In this document: in pieces, positions 1 through 7,714 of the stretch
Layout: each line of letters opens with the position of its first letter
Numbering within the stretch: position 1 is the first letter of the stretch
IMG/VR virus record: IMGVR_UViG_3300008116_001072
Location: 1-25,830 of that record
Origin: a virus
DNA length: 25,830 nucleotides
Strand: one strand, 5' to 3'
Program-made: the position numbers and the translations under genes
The notes under the pieces: generated by a model
What the model saw: only the letters and a program-made list of their open reading frames with translations
Databases searched by the model: none
Told to the model about the DNA's origin: nothing

Positions 1-1113
1 GCCGAAGTAACCGCAGTTGCTTTGGTTGACTTCCCTGCAATAGAAATGAACTGGCAGGCATTCAATAGCCAATTTATAGTTGAGCCAAAGGAAGGCGAGA
101 GCAAAGATGAGTTTGTGAGCCGTTGTATAGGTATTGAGATTGGCAATGGATATGAGCAAGACCAAGCAGCAGCTATGTGTTATGCCAAATGGGAGAAAAA
201 AGGTTTTGCCGAAGGTATGCCACACTATACTGCCGATGGCAAGTTATGGACAGGCCCAACACATAAAGATGCGGAAGGCAGATTGATGACAGGTGCAACA
301 CACACAGAAGATAGTGAGTATTTATACCACGAAGATGAGTTGCAAAAGTTTGAAAGCTATACCGACTATCCAGAGGCAGCCAAAGAAAATGCAAAGATTG
401 CTTTAAGATGGGCAGAGGAAAACGGATGGGGTGATTGCGGAACGGATGTTGGCAAACAAAGAGCCAATCAATTAGCAAAAGGAGAGGCAATAAGCCGTGA
501 TACCATAGCGAGAATGGCAGCATTTGAAAGACACAGACAGAACTCAAATAAAAAGTTAGGTGATGGATGTGGCAGACTTATGTGGTTAGCATGGGGAGGT
601 GATGAAGGCATTGCATGGGCGCAACGTAAACTCGAACAAATCGACAAAAAGCAGTTTAAGTTTGCAGCCGATAAGGACAAACGTATTATCTCAGGGCCTT
701 TAATGGTGGCAGATTTGCCAATATATCGCAGAGATGAGAATGGCGAATACTATGGGGTTTTTACTGCTGAGGATATATATAACATCCGCAATAAGTTTTT
801 CAAAGCATCAAACATAAAAGAGGTAAATGCTATGCACGACCCTAACCAAATGATTGAGGGTGTGTATATGATTGAATCGTTTATCATTGATAGCAAACGA
901 GGCATCCATTCTCCTGCAGGATTTCAGTTAAAGGATGGCAGTTGGTTTGGCTCATACAAAGTGGACAATGATGAAGTATGGAATGACTTTGTTAAGACAG
1001 GCAAATTCAAAGGATTCTCAGTTGAAGGTGTTTTCAATATGGTTAAGATTGACCAGAAACCACAAAGCACAATCGAAAAAATAATCGAGATAGTAAAACA
1101 AATCGAGGATTAA
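1..1113 (+). CDS. XkdF-like phage head maturation protease, 5' partial
   Basis: The reading frame is open from base 1, so the start lies outside the window; the first in-frame TTG at 22 is not a convincing start. The opening residues VALVDFPAIEMNW and the later block KDKRIISGPLMVADLPIYRR, running to FKGFSVEGVF, resemble the XkdF-type (S78-like) putative serine protease domain of phage heads. Between these halves sits an insert of roughly 200 residues. It includes a helical stretch with DYPEAAKENAKIALRWAEEN, CGTDVGKQRANQLAKGE and GRLMWLAWGGDEGIAWA, a module often seen attached to Bacteroidota phage head proteins. Immediately downstream come a scaffold-like gene and the capsid gene, the usual order for protease, scaffold and capsid. 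The likely role is cleavage of scaffold or capsid during prohead maturation. I did not identify the catalytic residues, so activity is inferred from family and position. Confidence 0.75.
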   Translation, partial: AEVTAVALVDFPAIEMNWQAFNSQFIVEPKEGESKDEFVSRCIGIEIGNGYEQDQAAAMCYAKWEKKGFAEGMPHYTADGKLWTGPTHKDAEGRLMTGATHTEDSEYLYHEDELQKFESYTDYPEAAKENAKIALRWAEENGWGDCGTDVGKQRANQLAKGEAISRDTIARMAAFERHRQNSNKKLGDGCGRLMWLAWGGDEGIAWAQRKLEQIDKKQFKFAADKDKRIISGPLMVADLPIYRRDENGEYYGVFTAEDIYNIRNKFFKASNIKEVNAMHDPNQMIEGVYMIESFIIDSKRGIHSPAGFQLKDGSWFGSYKVDNDEVWNDFVKTGKFKGFSVEGVFNMVKIDQKPQSTIEKIIEIVKQIED

Positions 1114-1132
1114 AAAGCAACAAAAAAATAAA

Positions 1133-1150
1133 TATCTATTTAATAAAAAA
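1133..1150 (+). promoter_or_regulatory. Recurrent A/T-rich translation leader (copy 1)
   Basis: The 18-nt sequence TATCTATTTAATAAAAAA lies 4 nt before an ATG at 1155. The identical 18 nt occurs at 7428-7445, 5 nt before the ATG of another structural gene, and a shorter version (CTATTTAAT) lies at 23701-23709 before the ATG at 23714. None has a Shine-Dalgarno motif. Bacteroidota translation often relies on A-rich upstream sequence instead, so this is probably an initiation enhancer. Here it argues that 1155 is the intended start of the scaffold gene. Confidence 0.55.
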
Positions 1151-1173
1151 GAACATGACACGCAAAGAAGCAT

Positions 1174-1701
1174 TTGAAAAAATCCAAACTTGTAGAAGGT
1201 GTAGCCATTAACGTAATTGCAGAAGATGGAAACACCACTCCTGCACCTGATGGAACTCACGAACTTGAAGATGGAACTAAAATCACTACTGTTGGTGGCT
1301 TAGTAACTGGCATTGAAAAACCAGAAATGGAAATCGAAGTTGAAGTTGAGGACAAGAAAGAAGAAAAGATGGCAAGTGAGTTTGAAACCGCATTCGCTAA
1401 ATATGCAGAAGATTTCGCAGGTGTTGTTAGCCGTGTTGAGGCTATTGAAACTGCAATGAAATCTTACGAAGAAAAACTTGCAGCAATCAGCAAAGAAATG
1501 GAAAGCAAAGACAAATCAATGGGTGAGAAATTTGCTGCCGTTACTGAAATCGTAAAAGAGATTGCTGAAACTCCTGCTGAACCTTCAGAGAAAAACAAAC
1601 CAAATGGTGCAGTAAAATTCTTATCTGAAAAGAAAGAAAAAGCACTAACCGCAGATGACAAAATAAACGCTTTCTTACAATGGAAAGCAGCAAGAAAATA
1701 A
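1174..1701 (+). CDS. Putative capsid scaffold protein, 5' end frame-disrupted
   Basis: The open frame encodes an acidic, Glu/Lys-rich, largely helical protein (175 aa from a TTG at 1174). It has a predicted coiled-coil middle (about residues 60-130) and a basic end, and lies between the protease and capsid genes. This fits a phage scaffolding protein, which fills the prohead and is removed on maturation. The start is odd. The well-placed ATG at 1155, 4 nt after the A-rich leader, reads MTRKEAFEKIQ and then stops after 18 codons. Dropping one base from the A6 run at 1177-1182 joins it to the long frame as MTRKEAFEKSKLVEGVAI. So either initiation is at TTG 1174, or a one-base slip or error occurs in the A run. 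No sequence family is recognised; the role is inferred from position and composition. Confidence 0.6.
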   Translation: MKKSKLVEGVAINVIAEDGNTTPAPDGTHELEDGTKITTVGGLVTGIEKPEMEIEVEVEDKKEEKMASEFETAFAKYAEDFAGVVSRVEAIETAMKSYEEKLAAISKEMESKDKSMGEKFAAVTEIVKEIAETPAEPSEKNKPNGAVKFLSEKKEKALTADDKINAFLQWKAARK

Positions 1702-1730
1702 TTTATTAACTAATTTAACTAAACAAAAAA

Positions 1731-2675
1731 ATGGCTGGATTTCAAGTTGGTAGTTTAAGTAACTACACCAAAACAAACGAGCAAATGTTGCTCATCAAGT
1801 CTTACTTTGAACCTAAGACTGCATCTGTAATGCAAAAATTAACAGGTGTAAAATCATCTATTCAATTACCACAATTAGACAATTCATTGTTCTGGAAGAA
1901 CGGTGGTACTTGTGGTCTTTTAACCGCATCAGGCGACACTACTATTTCTGCTCGTGTTCTTACAGTAGGTAAGGTAAAAGCAGAACAAGCATTTTGTATC
2001 GCTGACCTTGAGGCAAAATACACACAGTTGTTACTTGCACCTGGTTCACAATACGAATCAATGCCAGGTGGTATCGATGAGGCTTTTATGAATACCGTAA
2101 TCGGTGACGTTCAAGAGAAAATCGAGTATGCTATATGGCAAGGTGATACTGCTAAATGGCAAGATTACTTGAACAAATTTGATGGTCTTGTAAAGATTAT
2201 CAATGCTGCTTCAGGTCCTGTTCAAGCTAATGCTGCTGCTTACATCACCCCTGTAACTGCCGTGAATGCAAGCAACGTAATCAGTGTATTACAAGCCGTT
2301 TATTCAGCTATTGATGTTGAGGTTGTAAACAAACCTGATTTCAAAATCTTTATAGGTGAAGACATTAGCCGTTTGTATCTAACTGCATTGACTAATGCTA
2401 ACCTGTTCCACTTCATGCCATCTGCTGATTCACTTGGTGAATATTTCCTACACGGAACTAACATCAAGATTATGCCAGTACCGGGATTGAATGGTCAGAA
2501 ATTCATCGCAGGTATGAGAACTGCTAACATGTTCTTAGGTGTTGATTTGGAAGGCGAAGATGAGGAAGTGAAGTCATGGTACTCTGAGGACTATGACCAA
2601 GTGTTCATCCGTTTGAAATTCAAACTTGGTGTTCAGATTTCACAAGCTCAGGAAATCGTTAAATTTACTTGGTAA
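1731..2675 (+). CDS. Major capsid protein
   Basis: A 314-aa protein starting MAGFQVGSLSNYTKTNEQ, from an ATG with an A-rich upstream (acaaaaaaATG). Length, position directly after the protease and scaffold genes, and overall pattern fit an HK97-fold major capsid protein. The features seen are an N-terminal helical arm, a central alternating strand/helix region with an inserted hydrophobic Ala-rich part near residues 160-200, and a C-terminal segment with YSEDYDQVFIRLKFKLGVQI resembling the end of the P-domain. It would form the icosahedral shell. A GC-rich hairpin follows the stop codon, as often seen after highly expressed capsid genes. Assignment rests on family resemblance and gene order; no search could be run. 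Confidence 0.75.
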   Translation: MAGFQVGSLSNYTKTNEQMLLIKSYFEPKTASVMQKLTGVKSSIQLPQLDNSLFWKNGGTCGLLTASGDTTISARVLTVGKVKAEQAFCIADLEAKYTQLLLAPGSQYESMPGGIDEAFMNTVIGDVQEKIEYAIWQGDTAKWQDYLNKFDGLVKIINAASGPVQANAAAYITPVTAVNASNVISVLQAVYSAIDVEVVNKPDFKIFIGEDISRLYLTALTNANLFHFMPSADSLGEYFLHGTNIKIMPVPGLNGQKFIAGMRTANMFLGVDLEGEDEEVKSWYSEDYDQVFIRLKFKLGVQISQAQEIVKFTW

Positions 2676-2681
2676 TCATTT

Positions 2682-2701
2682 GGGGAGGGTAACACCTCCC
2701 C
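2682..2701 (+). terminator. Hairpin after the capsid gene
   Basis: GGGGAGG (2682-2688) and CCTCCCC (2695-2701) form a 7-bp G/C stem with a 6-nt loop, starting 7 nt after the capsid stop and followed by tttaataatttt. The T tract is interrupted, so it may be a partial terminator or a 3' stabiliser that sets capsid mRNA level relative to the downstream gene. Confidence 0.55.
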
Positions 2702-2719
2702 TTTAATAATTTTAAAAAC

Positions 2720-3238
2720 ATGGCATGTGCAATAGTATCAGGATATAGCCTCGACTGTAAAGATACGGTTGGTGGTATTAAAAAAATCTATGTAACCGAA
2801 CTGGCAAACGTAACTGCCGTAACTGAGAATGCAAGTGGTTTTGTAACAAGCATAACTAAGGCAGCAGGTAAGAAATTCTTTGTTTATGAGTTAGAACCTC
2901 GTGGACAGAACAACTTTACCCAAGCAATACAAAGTGATGCCACAGTTGGAACAGTTGCTTATGAGCAAACTCTGACTGCTAACTTTGTGAAGTTAAAATA
3001 TGAAACACAGGCTACTTTACAGAACCTAATTAAGAATAGGTTATCGGTAATTATCGAAACAAAAGATGGTTCTTATTGGTTATTCGGTAAAGATAATGGC
3101 TTAGAGGTAACAGGCGGTAACGCTAACTCTGGACAAGCCATGAATGAGTTTCAAGGTTACACTTTGACACTCTCGGGCATGGAGAAAAACCTTGCTAACG
3201 AGGTGAGCAGCTCAATAATAAGCGGATTGCTTTCATAA
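2720..3238 (+). CDS. Putative major tail (tube) protein
   Basis: 172 aa beginning MACAIVSGYSLDCKDTVGGIKKIYVTEL. The sequence is rich in Thr, Val, Asn and alternating hydrophobic residues, predicting a mostly beta protein. Proteins with this opening (CAI.SGY.LDC.D.VGGIK) are frequent next to capsid genes in Bacteroidota phages and are usually regarded as structural, likely tail-tube. It sits between two hairpins, consistent with a separately tuned, abundant product. The other possibility is a head decoration protein. Confidence 0.55.
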   Translation: MACAIVSGYSLDCKDTVGGIKKIYVTELANVTAVTENASGFVTSITKAAGKKFFVYELEPRGQNNFTQAIQSDATVGTVAYEQTLTANFVKLKYETQATLQNLIKNRLSVIIETKDGSYWLFGKDNGLEVTGGNANSGQAMNEFQGYTLTLSGMEKNLANEVSSSIISGLLS

Positions 3239-3260
3239 ATATAAGGGGTTGTTGAGAAAG

Positions 3261-3285
3261 AGGGAGGCTTCGGCCTCCTTTTTTT
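3261..3285 (+). terminator. Rho-independent terminator
   Basis: GGAGGC (3263-3268), a TTCG tetraloop and GCCTCC (3273-3278) are followed by seven Ts. It starts 22 nt after the stop of the tail-tube-like gene, and a promoter-like box lies 13 nt beyond its end, so it separates two transcription units. Confidence 0.9.
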
Positions 3286-3298
3286 ATGCAATAAATTG

Positions 3299-3306
3299 TA
3301 CTTTTG
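3299..3306 (+). promoter_or_regulatory. Bacteroidota-type -7 box (TACTTTTG)
   Basis: The octamer matches TAnnTTTG exactly and lies just after a terminator and 13 nt before the ATG at 3320. No good TTTG is present at the expected upstream distance because the terminator T tract is there. Initiation a few bases downstream would give an almost leaderless mRNA for the next gene. Confidence 0.45.
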
Positions 3307-3319
3307 CTATTTATAATTG

Positions 3320-3802
3320 ATGATTCAGTTCACAAAAGGCCAAAGCAATACTCTAACATTGACTTTGACAGAGAATAGCACGTTAACAAACCCTATTTAT
3401 CTGTTCCAGTTCAATAATCAGCAGACCAATGTTGACTATTATTTCATTGCTAATGATACGAGCCAATATAAAGAACGCTACAATCGGTTTGTTATAGCAT
3501 CAGGAACGGACACATTGAATGCCGAAATAGAGTTAGGCAATGAGGGGTTTTATAATTACTATGTATATGAAACAAACCTTGCCACCACATCAGGACTAAG
3601 CAATGCAGAGGAGGCAGTTCCTTACATTGTAGGTCAAGTTGAGAATGGTTTGGTGTGGGTATTACCAGAGGCAGATGCAATAATCAACTATGAGCCAGAT
3701 GATGACACGGCAGTTGCATACGAGCCTGTTGAATTTGATTATTTAGTACAAGAAGATGATGCGTACATCTTACAAGAAGATGGATATTTAATACAACTAT
3801 GA
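3320..3802 (+). CDS. Structural protein, putative tail or fibre component
   Basis: 160 aa from the ATG at 3320; a TTG one codon earlier is less likely. The N-terminal 110 residues read as a beta-sandwich-like domain, with alternating strands such as NTLTLTLTENSTL and GFYNYYVYETNL, similar to small proteins of unknown function among Bacteroidota phage structural genes. The acidic C-terminus carries repeated short motifs of the form YLVQEDD, YILQEDG, YLIQL, which look like an attachment or trimerisation tail. It overlaps the downstream fibre gene by 4 nt (ATGA), suggesting translational coupling and joint assembly. No enzyme motif is visible. Confidence 0.55.
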   Translation: MIQFTKGQSNTLTLTLTENSTLTNPIYLFQFNNQQTNVDYYFIANDTSQYKERYNRFVIASGTDTLNAEIELGNEGFYNYYVYETNLATTSGLSNAEEAVPYIVGQVENGLVWVLPEADAIINYEPDDDTAVAYEPVEFDYLVQEDDAYILQEDGYLIQL

Positions 3803-4485
3803 GCAGCGATAAAAGAATAAGCGAATTAACATTAGTTGCAGCCAATGCAAGCGGAGATATGTTTCCGATGGTGCAAGGCTCGACAACATTCAAGACAACA
3901 CTTGCCAAGATTTCAACTTTTTTGCAGGGTTATTTGACGGCATCCACAAGTGCAAAAGGAGTTGTTGAATTAGCAACTAATGCAGAAACACAAGCAGGAA
4001 GCGATACAACAAGAGCAGTAACACCTGCTGGACTTGCTTCAGTTGTTGCGAGTGAATCATTGGCAGGACTTGCAGAGATAGCAACACAAGGTGAAGTGGA
4101 TGCAGGCACAGATGACACAAAGATAATCACTCCATTGAAGTTAGAGAACTTTGATAAGTGGGCAACAAAAGAACCTGTTTTAAATACTGCAAATACTGCT
4201 AGTGGCAATAGCACAGTAACATTAAACGCAATGAGTGGTGTTTGTACGTTTACACAGCATATTGTAAAGAATAGCCTTGCTACTTTTACGCTTAACAATA
4301 ATAACATAACCAATAATTCTGTGCTTGATTTTGAGATTAAATATTCAGGTGCAGGCGCACCAGTTATAATGCACTATTCAACAACTCCAAATCAGGCTAC
4401 ATTTCACATTGCAAATCTTCAACTTACTGGACACAATGCAGACACAGATGCTAACATTGTGATTTGGTTTAAAATAGTAGGCTAA
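3799..4485 (+). CDS. Tail-fibre-like protein with phage fibre repeats
   Basis: 228 aa. Two copies of the phage tail-fibre repeat are visible: KGVVELATNAETQAGSD leading to TRAVTPAGLAS (about residues 53-82), and LAGLAEIATQGEVDAGTDD leading to IITPLKLEN. In this family the repeat forms the shaft of receptor-binding fibres. The N-terminus (MSSDKRISELTLVAANASGDMFPMVQGS) resembles the adaptor segment seen in Bacteroidota phage fibres. The C-terminal half is beta-rich and probably forms the head of the fibre. The gene is unusual in lying between the tail-tube-like gene and the portal gene. The stop overlaps the portal start by 1 nt. Confidence 0.7.
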   Translation: MSSDKRISELTLVAANASGDMFPMVQGSTTFKTTLAKISTFLQGYLTASTSAKGVVELATNAETQAGSDTTRAVTPAGLASVVASESLAGLAEIATQGEVDAGTDDTKIITPLKLENFDKWATKEPVLNTANTASGNSTVTLNAMSGVCTFTQHIVKNSLATFTLNNNNITNNSVLDFEIKYSGAGAPVIMHYSTTPNQATFHIANLQLTGHNADTDANIVIWFKIVG

Positions 4486-6329
4486 TGCACCTTATAAAAA
4501 TAGACTTCGAAAACAACAAAGTACCTGCATTTGTAGAGCCACGCAAAGGCTCACAACAAAAGTGGGTTTTTTATGGAGAGAACAATGATTATCCGCAATT
4601 CCTAACAACCTTGTTTAATAGGTCGGCAAAGCACAATGCTATTTGCACCGATAAACAATTATACATAACGGGGCAGGGATGGACATTTGATGCCACAGGG
4701 TTAGAAGGCGAAGCGGAAGCACAATTAAGAGCATTTATTGACAATCCTAATCCATACGAAACTCTGCAAGATTTGCTTTCTAAAACCGCACTTGATGAGT
4801 TATTGTATGGTGGATTTTATCTTAAAGGTGTATGCGATAAAACAGGGCAGTTAGCTGAACTATATCATGTGGATTATAGCAGGGTGCGAAGCAATGAACA
4901 CAATAGCGAGTTTTATATAAGCGATTGTTGGGTAAATACAGACGGCACATACAAGGCCAACCTGAAACCAGATGAATATGAAACATTGCCTTGTTATGAC
5001 CCGAACAAAAAGCAGAAAGTTTTTATATTTTATTACAAATCATACAGACCAGGATTAAAGACTTATACTTTGCCTGAGTATATTGGTGCAGTTCCTGCTA
5101 TCATAACAGATGCGGAGATTGCTAACTTCCATAGGGCCGAGATTCAGAACGGATTCAAAGGCTCTAAGATGATTGTGTTCAAGAACGGAGTGCCTTCATC
5201 AGATGAGATGAAGAAAACCGAAAGACAATTAAAAGCAAAGTTTACCAATACAGATTCAGCAGGAAGTATGGTTGTTGACTTTGTTGATGACCCTAACCGA
5301 GTGCCAGATGTAATCACATTAAATGGCGATGACTTTGACAAGCGATATGAGGCATTAAACAAAACAATACAAGAGGAAATATTTGTAGGTCATAAGGTGG
5401 TATCACCTATGCTTTTTGGTGTAAGAGTTGAAGGCCAGTTGGGTGGTAGGAATGAAATGATTGATGCTTTTCATTTATTTCAAAACAAATATATTTCGCC
5501 AAAACAGGAAATACAGGAAAAGATTTATAACATTTTTGCACCTGTTAAAGGCAAGTTACAGATTAAGAAAGTTGAGCCAGTAATGGCTTCAGTTGGTGAA
5601 ACTATCTTACTTGACTTATTAACTCAAGATGAGATGCGTGAGATTATCGGGCGCAAACCACTTGAGCAAGGTCAGTTGACAGTTAACCAATCTAAAACTG
5701 CACAACCTACACAGACATTTGCAGAACCAAAGAAGCAAAATGATGAGTTGGACTATTCTGTATTCTCCAAATATGGTGAGCCGATTGAAAACTTTGTATC
5801 AGTAAAGACAAAAAAGTTTATTGCATCAAGGCAAGAATTTTTATCTAAGTTGGAAGAAGGTGTTTTGGATATTATCAAAAAGACTCCAGATGTAACGGCA
5901 GAAGATTTGGTTAAGATATTTGACACGGATAAAACAAAGATTGATGATGCACTTGAAACCCTGACTGCTGAAGGTTTAATAAAGCTATCAGACAAGGGCA
6001 TAAGCCTGACCAACAAAGGCGATAAAAAAAAAGTTCCTGACTTTGAGCAGTTGTTTATTAGATACAGATATGAATTAAGACCAGATGCACCTGCATTGAA
6101 ACCAGGTGGAAAGTCAAGGGATTTTTGCAGAGCAATGATAAGCAACCCACGTTATTTTAGCAGGGAGGACATTGATAATATTAGCAGGGATTTGGGGCAG
6201 TTATACGATATACCAAATTATGATGCGTTTAAAATGAGGGGCGGTTGGTATCATGACCCGAATATGGATGTAAATGTGCCTTATTGCAGGCATATCTGGA
6301 AACAAGAATTAGTTAAAAGAGCAAGATAA
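4485..6329 (+). CDS. Portal protein with C-terminal winged-helix and head-protein-like extension
   Basis: 614 aa. Residues 1 to about 390 match the portal pattern: an N-terminal WVFYGENNDYPQFL segment, LDELLYGGFYLKGV, the stem/crown region with NGFKGSKMIVFKNG, and VEGQLGGRNEMIDAFHLFQNKYI. The portal forms the dodecameric ring at the head vertex through which DNA passes. After a Gln/Pro-rich linker (about 400-415) come a winged-helix-like block (about 460-510: TPDVTAEDLVKIFDTDKTKI, ALETLTAEGLIKL) and a terminal domain with GGKSRDFCRAMISNPRYFS and PYCRHIWKQEL. That ending resembles the C-terminus found on phage minor head (Mu F / SPP1 gp7-like) proteins. The fusion may replace a separate minor head protein. 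The portal lies far from the terminase genes (22.1-23.7 kb). Confidence 0.8.
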   Translation: MHLIKIDFENNKVPAFVEPRKGSQQKWVFYGENNDYPQFLTTLFNRSAKHNAICTDKQLYITGQGWTFDATGLEGEAEAQLRAFIDNPNPYETLQDLLSKTALDELLYGGFYLKGVCDKTGQLAELYHVDYSRVRSNEHNSEFYISDCWVNTDGTYKANLKPDEYETLPCYDPNKKQKVFIFYYKSYRPGLKTYTLPEYIGAVPAIITDAEIANFHRAEIQNGFKGSKMIVFKNGVPSSDEMKKTERQLKAKFTNTDSAGSMVVDFVDDPNRVPDVITLNGDDFDKRYEALNKTIQEEIFVGHKVVSPMLFGVRVEGQLGGRNEMIDAFHLFQNKYISPKQEIQEKIYNIFAPVKGKLQIKKVEPVMASVGETILLDLLTQDEMREIIGRKPLEQGQLTVNQSKTAQPTQTFAEPKKQNDELDYSVFSKYGEPIENFVSVKTKKFIASRQEFLSKLEEGVLDIIKKTPDVTAEDLVKIFDTDKTKIDDALETLTAEGLIKLSDKGISLTNKGDKKKVPDFEQLFIRYRYELRPDAPALKPGGKSRDFCRAMISNPRYFSREDIDNISRDLGQLYDIPNYDAFKMRGGWYHDPNMDVNVPYCRHIWKQELVKRAR

Positions 6330-6928
6330 TGGCAGTAAAAGTAATGCTTCTAAGTGAAGCGACATTAAAAGAAAATAGTGTATTGCAGGACAACGTGGAT
6401 ATGAAGGTTGTTACACCAACTATCTATCACGTTCAGAACTTCTATATTTTACCTATATTAGGCACATCTCTATTCAATGAGATAATAGACCAAGTGAGGG
6501 TAAATAATGTGTCAGCATTGAATAAAACATTGCTTGACCTATACATCACTCCTTGCATGATTTGGTACACAAGGGCAGAGTTGCTTATTCACATGACATA
6601 TAAGATGTTTAACAAGGCAGTTGGGGTGCAGAATGCAGACAATATGAATCCTGCCTCTTTGGATGAGTTGATATACATTAAGAACGAGGCAACAAACAAC
6701 GCACAGGAATATGCCCAGAGATTAACCAAATATTTGTTGGCTAACGAAGAACAATATCCTTTATTCTTAAACCAACCAAATGTGGAGATTGATACCTTCT
6801 TAGCTAAGATGAATAACTATAATTCGGGTATGGTGTTGGATGGCGATGGATGTTGTGAAGGAGATTACAATTTTAGAAGCATTCCACACTCACCATTGAT
6901 GGCTCGCAAACCTTGTTATTGGTGCTAA
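6329..6928 (+). CDS. Putative head-tail connector protein
   Basis: 199 aa, mostly helical, starting MAVKVMLLSEATLKENSVL. The pattern (TIYHVQNFYILPILGTSLFNEII, then a helical bundle) resembles connector proteins found directly downstream of portals in Bacteroidota phages. It would sit under the portal and help close the filled head. The C-terminus contains several Cys (DGDGCCEGDY and ARKPCYWC), which is unusual and could reflect a metal site or disulfides; no known zinc motif is evident. Its start overlaps the portal stop by 1 nt. Confidence 0.5.
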   Translation: MAVKVMLLSEATLKENSVLQDNVDMKVVTPTIYHVQNFYILPILGTSLFNEIIDQVRVNNVSALNKTLLDLYITPCMIWYTRAELLIHMTYKMFNKAVGVQNADNMNPASLDELIYIKNEATNNAQEYAQRLTKYLLANEEQYPLFLNQPNVEIDTFLAKMNNYNSGMVLDGDGCCEGDYNFRSIPHSPLMARKPCYWC

Positions 6929-6978
6929 TATGAAAGGTGTACATAAATCAAATATCGAGAAATTATATAAATACCTCA

Positions 6979-7419
6979 ATGCAATACACAACGCTAAACA
7001 AGATATTAAACCTTATAGAAGAAGCCTGCGGTCAGCATGCCCAGATAGCAAGTTTTCTGTTCGGAGAGGACAGTGAGATATCAACTCAGCAAGAGTTATA
7101 TCCATTAGTGGTGGCAAACATTGCACCTGCTACAATCTCGGACAAAACATTGGTATTGCCTATGGTTATACAGGTGTTGGACATACAAAGAACAAACGAG
7201 GACAATATAAGAGATACTTTCTCGGATTGTTTATCCATTGCGCAGGATTTATATGCAATGATGAGCAACCCAGACAATGAGAATTATTTTCTTATTCAGC
7301 AAAATGTAAGCCTTGAGCCTGTAAGAGAAGCCTATCCTGACATCGTAAACGGATGGCGCATGACCTTAAACTTTGAACTTGCACAGACAAGGGATAGATG
7401 TTCTGTTCCGAGCAAATAA
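6979..7419 (+). CDS. Putative neck or tail-completion protein
   Basis: 146 aa from the ATG at 6979 (MQYTTLNKILNLIEEACGQH). An in-frame GTG at 6937 would add 14 residues that do not look conserved. The pattern of an N-terminal helix, GEDSEIS, YPLVVANIAPATI, an alternating beta core and a C-terminal NGWRMTLNFEL strand fits small neck/tail-terminator proteins near the portal in related phages. The assignment is by order and fold impression only. A 48-codon overlapping ORF (6930-7076) in another frame begins right after the previous gene and is discussed under rejected items. Confidence 0.5.
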   Translation: MQYTTLNKILNLIEEACGQHAQIASFLFGEDSEISTQQELYPLVVANIAPATISDKTLVLPMVIQVLDIQRTNEDNIRDTFSDCLSIAQDLYAMMSNPDNENYFLIQQNVSLEPVREAYPDIVNGWRMTLNFELAQTRDRCSVPSK

Positions 7420-7427
7420 TTGAAATT

Positions 7428-7445
7428 TATCTATTTAATAAAAAA
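7428..7445 (+). promoter_or_regulatory. Recurrent A/T-rich translation leader (copy 2)
   Basis: TATCTATTTAATAAAAAA, identical over 18 nt to 1133-1150 and ending 5 nt before the ATG at 7451. It starts 8 nt after the upstream stop codon. It is probably a translation-initiation enhancer for the downstream gene in a host that makes little use of Shine-Dalgarno pairing. Confidence 0.55.
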
Positions 7446-7450
7446 TAATC

Positions 7451-7714
7451 ATGGCAACAGGAATTGATAAAATAAGTGGAAATGGCGGATTTGTTCTGCT
7501 AACTGGCACAGGTGCAAACAATGGCTATTGGGAATCATTGGTAATCAATGAGGATGCGGTATTTTCTGAACTTGAAATTGGCGGTGTTTCGGTATTGTCA
7601 AGCAAAGGTTTATCTGCTAAGACAGTAAAGGCAGGCATGTATTTGCCGACTGACCCAACACAAAAAATTACAAAAGTAACATTAACTTCTGGTAGCGTAA
7701 TAGCTTATCTATGA
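7451..7714 (+). CDS. Small structural protein of unknown function
   Basis: 87 aa, Gly/Thr/Val-rich and predicted beta (MATGIDKISGNGGFVLLTGTG to KITKVTLTSGSVIAYL). Small proteins of this kind precede receptor-binding genes in Bacteroidota phages and may be adaptor or decoration proteins. The strong leader in front of it suggests abundant synthesis. Its stop overlaps the next start by 4 nt (ATGA). Confidence 0.5.
   Translation: MATGIDKISGNGGFVLLTGTGANNGYWESLVINEDAVFSELEIGGVSVLSSKGLSAKTVKAGMYLPTDPTQKITKVTLTSGSVIAYL

Noticed and set aside
6930-7076. 48-codon ORF MKGVHKSNIEKLYKYLNAIH starting 1 nt after the 6928 stop
   Set aside because: It overlaps the better-supported gene at 6979 by about 100 nt and shows no sign of a fold. 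I keep it only as a possible minicistron; its opening MKGVHKSN resembles a known small family by chance.
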